Below, piece by piece: positions 22,005-25,864 of a DNA stretch of 25,864 nucleotides. The DNA is from Clostridiales bacterium (GTDB lineage: Bacteria; Bacillota; Clostridia; Christensenellales; Aristaeellaceae). Positions within the stretch are counted from its first letter, which is position 1. Every line of letters starts with the position of its first letter. Location: positions 1 through 25,864 of the forward strand of contig JAAZAQ010000026.1 in assembly GCA_012514225.1 (NCBI GenBank), in the 5' to 3' direction. The notes under the pieces are model-generated. The model did not search any database and was not told the DNA's origin. It saw nothing but the letters and a program-made list of their open reading frames with translations. The position numbers were made by a program, and so were the translations under genes.

Positions 22005-23972
22005 GTGAATCATGCCCAGAACAGCCAGAGGAGCCGCGTTTTCCTTCTCCTGATTATCATGATATGCCTGCTCCTCCCCCATTTCAGCGCGGGTGCGCAG
22101 AGTGCGCCGGACGGGCTGGGCATCGAGCTGAGCGTTGAGCCCGCCAGCCTGACCGCACCGGGCACGGTGACCGTGTCCGCCCGGGTGTCCAATGCCAGCA
22201 CGGCGGAGATCGCGACCCCCCTGTCCCTGTACGACCCGGACGGCAAGCCGGTCAATTCCTTCGGCGACGGCGGCATGCTGCTGCGGCTCGCCCCGGGGGA
22301 GACCTATCCCTGGCAGGGCCAGTACATGGTGACCCAGGCCCAGCTGGACGAGGGCAAACTGGTTTACTCCCTGCGCTACAGCACCCAGGACGCGGCCGGC
22401 GCGCTGGTCGAGAACACGCTGCCCGCCACCGCCAACCTGACATACACAGGCGAGAAGGTGGAACTGAAGGTCAACCGGACCATCACCCCGGAAGTGGTGC
22501 GGCGCGGCAAGGAAGTATCCGTGCTGTACGAACTGGTCAACCAGGGGAACGTCAAGCTGACCAACATCCAGGTCAAGGAGAACCGTCTGGTTTCCACCCG
22601 GACGCAAACCGTCGCCTCCCTGGACCCCGGCGCGACCGCCAAACTGACCTTCACCAAGACCAACGTGACGGGCGACCTGACCAGTTCGGCGCTGGTCACC
22701 TACCGCAAGGAAGGCGAGCGGCGGACGGAGCAGATTACCGTCGAGCCGGTGCAGGTGCCGCTGGCCACGCCGCGGCTGAGCTACACGCTGACCGCGGACA
22801 AGACCCAGGTCAACATCGGGGAAACGGTGACGCTGACCCTCGAAATCAAGAACGCAGGCAACATCAGCTATTCCAACGTGACGGTGACCGACCCCAAACT
22901 GGGCGAGGTGTTCACCAACCTGCAGATTGGCGCCGGGCAGACCCGGGAGCTGAAGAAAGAGGTCATCGTCAGCGAGACGGCGACCTTCACCTTCACCCTG
23001 AAGCTGGAGGACAACACCGGGACCGCCCAGGAAGAGAAGGTGCCGGAGCTGAAGGTCTCCGCCTATACGGAAGGGCAGATGCTGCGGCTCAACCTGACGC
23101 TGAGCGCGCAGAACGAGACCATCTCCTCCCTGCCCGGGGACATCCGCTTCGACCTGACCGTCACCAACGACAGCAACACCGCCGCCAAGAGCATCTTGAT
23201 CCGCCACGCGGGCACCGATATCTACACCATCCAGGAACTGGCGCCTGGGCAAAGCACCGTGCTGACCCGCGATTTCCGCCTGTCCCAGGCGGGCAAGTAC
23301 CAGTTCACCGCCATCGCGACGGACGTGCAGAACAACCGGGTGGAGTTCCTGTCCAACCCGCTGAACATCAGCTACGTCGCGCCGACGCCCGCGCCGACGC
23401 GCAAGATTATCCAAACCATTCCGCCGGTCGTCACCCATTCCCCCGTGCCGGCGGGATTTGTCCCGCAGGGAGGCCAGGCGCGCGACGCGCTGTTCATCCT
23501 GACGCTGGCGCTGGGCGTCCTCTTCGGGCTCGCGCTCATCCTGCTCGCCGTCAGCGCGGAGATGCGCGCCCGCTCGAAAGCCAAGAGCAACGCCGCCTAC
23601 GACACCTTTGAGACCAGCGTGACCCGCGATTACACCGCCGTGCCGGACGAAACCCGGCAGGCCCTGGACGCCGACCCAAAGGAAGGGGAAGCCGCGCCGG
23701 CCAGTTCCGCTGAAGAAAAGGTGGAGATGCCGCACGAAAAGTACCTGAAACCCAAACCGGCCGAGGAATCGGTCCAAGCGGCGGAGGATGCTCCCGCCGA
23801 ACCGGGGGAAGCGGTTCCGCCCACCGAAGGGGAGGACGGCGCCTACCGCCTCACGCGCGACGCGCAAAGCGAGCCCGCCGAAAGCCCTGAAGCAGAAACG
23901 GCGGAAACGGAAACCCGCAGCCGGCGCTCCCAGCGTCACAAGGCGGAGGGAGACCAGGGCACGGAAGGCTGA
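22005..23972 (+). CDS. Secreted, membrane-anchored protein with repeated Ig-like (CARDB/DUF11-type) domains
   Basis: Protein of 655 residues, function not recognised. The GTG start at 22005 has AAGGAGGG (21991-21998) 6 nt upstream; an in-frame ATG at 21945 lies inside the -10 box. A signal peptide (about 1-32, core VFLLLIIMICLLLPHF) precedes four beta-rich repeats at about 36-148, 152-250, 256-352 and 359-457. They share patterns such as NIGETVTLTLEIKNAGNISYSNVTVTD and LAPGQSTVLTRDF, typical of CARDB/DUF11-like folds. A Pro/Thr linker (458-493), one helix (about 495-517, LTLALGVLFGLALILLAV), a basic stop-transfer segment and an acidic, Glu/Ala-rich cytoplasmic tail of about 135 residues follow. 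It is divergent from a cell-wall synthase, so a cell-envelope role is plausible. Confidence 0.85.
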   Translation: MNHAQNSQRSRVFLLLIIMICLLLPHFSAGAQSAPDGLGIELSVEPASLTAPGTVTVSARVSNASTAEIATPLSLYDPDGKPVNSFGDGGMLLRLAPGETYPWQGQYMVTQAQLDEGKLVYSLRYSTQDAAGALVENTLPATANLTYTGEKVELKVNRTITPEVVRRGKEVSVLYELVNQGNVKLTNIQVKENRLVSTRTQTVASLDPGATAKLTFTKTNVTGDLTSSALVTYRKEGERRTEQITVEPVQVPLATPRLSYTLTADKTQVNIGETVTLTLEIKNAGNISYSNVTVTDPKLGEVFTNLQIGAGQTRELKKEVIVSETATFTFTLKLEDNTGTAQEEKVPELKVSAYTEGQMLRLNLTLSAQNETISSLPGDIRFDLTVTNDSNTAAKSILIRHAGTDIYTIQELAPGQSTVLTRDFRLSQAGKYQFTAIATDVQNNRVEFLSNPLNISYVAPTPAPTRKIIQTIPPVVTHSPVPAGFVPQGGQARDALFILTLALGVLFGLALILLAVSAEMRARSKAKSNAAYDTFETSVTRDYTAVPDETRQALDADPKEGEAAPASSAEEKVEMPHEKYLKPKPAEESVQAAEDAPAEPGEAVPPTEGEDGAYRLTRDAQSEPAESPEAETAETETRSRRSQRHKAEGDQGTEG

Positions 23973-24022
23973 CATCCCCAAAAGGGATTCCTGCGGCAAC
24001 AGCCTGAAACGTCAGATAAAAG

Positions 24023-24053
24023 GCAAAGAAGCGCCGATTCGGCGCTTCTTTGC
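24023..24053. terminator. Bidirectional intrinsic terminator between convergent genes
   Basis: A 14-bp stem (24023-24036 with 24040-24053) with a 3-nt loop, lying between the plus-strand Ig-like gene and the minus-strand S4 gene. The stem ends in A/T pairs, giving CTTCTTT on both strands, and the minus strand continues with CCTTTTATC. It can serve both directions. Confidence 0.88.
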
Positions 24054-24105
24054 GATTCCGCCCATCACACCGTTTTGATTAACCGGAAGCAGGCGGCGGC
24101 CGCCA

Positions 24106-24381
24106 CTACCCGTTGCGCTCCACCCGCACCGATTCGTCCTCGGACAGCACGCGGTACATCTCCGCGGCGGCGTCCTTCCGCACCGTCTCCTGCAGGCGGA
24201 CGACCTCGTAGCGCCCCAGGCGGCTTCCGAAGCGGATTTCCAAAACGTCCCCCTCGCGAACCTCCGCCCCTGCCTTGGCCGCGCGCCCGTTCAGGCTGAC
24301 GCGCCCGCCGTCGCAGGCTTCCTTGGCGACGGTCCTGCGCTTGATGATGCGCGACACCTTCAGAAATTTGTCCAACCTCAT
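24106..24381 (-). CDS. rqcP: Small S4-domain RNA-binding protein, RqcP/YabO (Hsp15-like)
   Basis: A 91-residue protein that is almost all S4 domain: MRLDKFLKVSRIIKRRTVAKEACDGGRVSLNG followed over about residues 33-60 by the glycine-containing strand pattern GAEVREGDVLEIRFG. Length and sequence match RqcP (formerly YabO), which stabilises peptidyl-tRNA on the large ribosomal subunit during alanine-tail synthesis in ribosome quality control. The start at 24381 has GGAGGG 6-7 nt upstream. It follows the HU gene after a strong terminator, so it depends on read-through or its own promoter; I see no convincing one. Hsp15 of proteobacteria is the related alternative but is longer. Confidence 0.88.
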   Translation of the reverse strand: MRLDKFLKVSRIIKRRTVAKEACDGGRVSLNGRAAKAGAEVREGDVLEIRFGSRLGRYEVVRLQETVRKDAAAEMYRVLSEDESVRVERNG

Positions 24382-24433
24382 CGGAATCCCTCCCAAGCCA
24401 GGAAGCCCTTCGATCAAAAGCCCCCATGATATC

Positions 24434-24464
24434 AAAAAGCCGCCGCGCAGACGCGCGGCGGCTT
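24434..24464 (-). terminator. Strong intrinsic terminator after the HU gene
   Basis: Minus-strand 10-bp GC stem (24439-24448 with 24453-24462), a 4-nt loop, flanking A/T pairs and a TTTTT run. It lies 24 nt past the HU stop codon. Confidence 0.92.
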
Positions 24465-24487
24465 ACGTCCTAATCCGGCCGTCCGCC

Positions 24488-24760
24488 TTAGTTCAGCTGA
24501 TCCTTGAACGCCTTGCTGGCCTTGAACGCGGGGGCCTTGGAGGCCTTCACCTTGATCTCGGCGCCGGTGCGCGGGTTGCGCGCCACGCGGGCGGGGCGCT
24601 TGCGGGACTCGAAGGTGCCAAAGCCGATGAGCTGAACCTTCTCGCCCTTCTTCAGGGTCTTCTGGATGGTGGAGATGACGGCGTTGACGGCCTTGTCGGC
24701 GTCAACCTTCTTCAGTTCGGTTGCCTTTGCCACGGCGGCGATCAGTTCGGTTTTATTCAT
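24488..24760 (-). CDS. hup: HU-family nucleoid DNA-binding protein
   Basis: HU protein of 90 residues, the typical length. [18 protein letters not shown] forms the dimerisation helices; [21 protein letters not shown] is the beta arm with the conserved Arg-Asn-Pro tip (RNP) that kinks DNA. The start at 24760 has GGGAGG 7 nt upstream, inside the end of mazG. The ATG overlaps mazG by 8 nt, so translation may be coupled, while a dedicated terminator follows. Extra lysine/alanine repeats near the C-terminus ([17 protein letters not shown]) are ordinary for Firmicutes HU. Confidence 0.97.
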   Translation of the reverse strand: MNKTELIAAVAKATELKKVDADKAVNAVISTIQKTLKKGEKVQLIGFGTFESRKRPARVARNPRTGAEIKVKASKAPAFKASKAFKDQLN

Positions 24761-25864
24761 GTGCATTCCTCCCGTTTATCTGAGTTTTTGAAGCCCTGTC
24801 AAGCGATACCGCCTTGCTTCGTTCCCAGTATACCCCGATTTCCTTGCTTGTCAACAAGTTCAGGCTTTTTTTATCTGAAATCACCGCATTTTCAATCCAT
24901 TTGAGCCGAGAGGCGAACTTGTCGACCGCGTTTTGTAAGGCCTGGTCTGCCGAAACGCCCATCAGGCGCGCGACGTTGACACAGGAAAAAAGCAAATCGC
25001 CCAGCTCCTCCTCAGCCGCTCCCTCCCCATGCAGCGCCTCATGAAGCTCCGCCGCCTCCTCCGGCACCTTTTGGAGGGCATCCAGGGCGCCTTCCCAGTC
25101 CAGCCCGGCTTTGCCGGCGACCTTCTGGATTTTCTCCGCCCGCGTCAGCGGCGCGAGGCTGCGGGGGATTGCGTCCACCTCCCCGGACAGCCCGCCCGCC
25201 TTCTTTTCCGCTTCCTTGATTCTGTCCCAGTTGACCAGCACTTCCTCCGCCGTGCCCAGCATCAGGTCGCCGAACACGTGGGGATGCCGCCGGATGAGCT
25301 TCAGGCAGATGGCGGCCAGCATGTCCTCCCAGCCGAAGGTCGCGTACTGTTCCCCCACCACCGCGTGGAAGGCCAGTTGCAAAAAGACGTCGCCCAGCTC
25401 CTCCGCCGCCCCGTCCCAGTTACCCTCCAGCAGCTCGCCCGCCGCCTCGTTGGCTTCCTCCACCAGGTAGCGCGCCAGGCTCTGGTGGGTCTGCTTGCGG
25501 TCCCAGGGGCAGCCGTCCGGCGCGCGCAGACTGCGCATGATGGCCAGCAGGTCCTCGGCGTCAAATCGGGTTCTCGACAGCAGGGGAAGGGGAAAAATCA
25601 CCAGTCCGGCGGTGTGGTCGTAAGCCGGCTGGCGGTCCAGGTCCTCCAGCAAGATGTCCAGGCCCTGACGGCGCGGCTCCTCGCCCGGCGGGAAGAAGAG
25701 CAGGCGGGCACCCTCGCCATATTTCTGCAGCAGTTTGAGCTTGACCTCGCCCGCGAGGGCGCGGCTGTTCAATTCGGTCACGCACAGCGGGAACTGGGCG
25801 TTGTGGACGACGAGGCCGACGGCGCCGGACATTGTCAGCGGCTGGCAAACGCCGGATGCCGCCG
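24753..25864 (-). CDS. mazG: MazG-family nucleotide pyrophosphohydrolase, YabN type (5' end beyond window)
   Basis: At least 369 residues; the frame stays open to the right window edge, so the true start lies outside. The first about 90 visible residues ([21 protein letters not shown] region, then [10 protein letters not shown]) match the end of the tetrapyrrole-methylase-like domain of YabN. Two MazG domains follow: a complete one with [23 protein letters not shown] and [14 protein letters not shown], and a second with [10 protein letters not shown] and [11 protein letters not shown]. The Glu/Asp residues of EExxE and ExxD bind Mg. The enzyme hydrolyses non-canonical or excess NTPs to NMP and PPi. 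Together with hup and rqcP downstream it forms a typical Firmicutes group. Confidence 0.93.
   Translation of the reverse strand, partial: AASGVCQPLTMSGAVGLVVHNAQFPLCVTELNSRALAGEVKLKLLQKYGEGARLLFFPPGEEPRRQGLDILLEDLDRQPAYDHTAGLVIFPLPLLSRTRFDAEDLLAIMRSLRAPDGCPWDRKQTHQSLARYLVEEANEAAGELLEGNWDGAAEELGDVFLQLAFHAVVGEQYATFGWEDMLAAICLKLIRRHPHVFGDLMLGTAEEVLVNWDRIKEAEKKAGGLSGEVDAIPRSLAPLTRAEKIQKVAGKAGLDWEGALDALQKVPEEAAELHEALHGEGAAEEELGDLLFSCVNVARLMGVSADQALQNAVDKFASRLKWIENAVISDKKSLNLLTSKEIGVYWERSKAVSLDRASKTQINGRNAHE

Noticed and set aside
21837..23999. Long minus-strand open frame opposite the Ig-like gene
   Set aside because: It is antisense to a gene with a good promoter, ribosome site, signal peptide and terminator, and its translation is low-complexity Arg/Gly/His.
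1..25864. CRISPR arrays, tRNA/rRNA genes, insertion sequences, phage genes
   Set aside because: No regularly spaced repeats, tRNA-like cloverleafs, transposase motifs or terminal repeats were found by reading both strands; the small palindromes are isolated.

Overview
The window (25,864 bp, clearly GC-rich, short intergenic gaps) looks like a chromosomal segment of a high-GC member of the Clostridia or a related gut-type Firmicute. The strongest hint is the right-hand end: a YabN-type mazG gene, then an HU gene overlapping it, then a small RqcP/YabO-type S4 protein. This is a Firmicutes arrangement. Strong AGGAGG-type ribosome binding sites, frequent GTG/TTG starts and consensus sigma-A promoters agree with it. 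No rRNA, tRNA, CRISPR array, insertion sequence or phage gene was seen, and no gene-free stretch exceeds about 250 bp.

Region 1 (29-10065, minus strand) is a nine-gene catabolic operon, tightly packed and often overlapping by 4 nt. In transcription order it encodes a CoA-acylating aldehyde dehydrogenase, SucC-like and SucD-like subunits of an ADP-forming acyl-CoA ligase, a complete E1alpha/E1beta/E2/E3 dehydrogenase complex of the acetoin/2-oxoacid type, a malic enzyme and an NAD-type short-chain dehydrogenase. Read as a pathway, a ketone or 2-oxoacid is cleaved to an acyl-CoA (plus an aldehyde if it is acetoin-like). The aldehyde is oxidised to an acyl-CoA, and the ligase harvests ATP while releasing the acid. 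The SucD-like subunit differs from canonical SucD at several active-site-lining motifs, so the acid is probably not succinate. A FadR-type GntR regulator (10231-10929, plus strand) is divergent from the operon, and a dyad sits inside its promoter.

Region 2 (11023-17252, minus strand) is a second operon, convergent with the regulator. It encodes a ribose/rhamnose-type ABC importer (double ATPase, two permeases, periplasmic-type binding protein), followed by an NADP-type SDR and a PF04199 cyclase/hydrolase. It has a clear promoter (TTGAAT-17-TATAAT) with a small palindrome just after the start point, and a strong hairpin between the binding-protein and SDR genes. Importer, two SDRs, hydrolase and the CoA-based lower pathway together look like one uptake-and-degradation locus for an unidentified small polyol, ketone or organosulfonate-like substrate. 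This link is inference from position.

Region 3 (17486-24464) holds a MATE exporter, a class A penicillin-binding protein with a strong terminator, and, divergently, a large secreted/membrane protein with several Ig-like repeats, one transmembrane helix and an acidic tail. The intergenic region of the divergent pair is rich in inverted repeats, one exactly bridging the -35 and -10 boxes of the Ig-like gene. A bidirectional terminator separates this gene from the mazG-hup-rqcP group (24106 to the window end), where mazG runs off the right edge.
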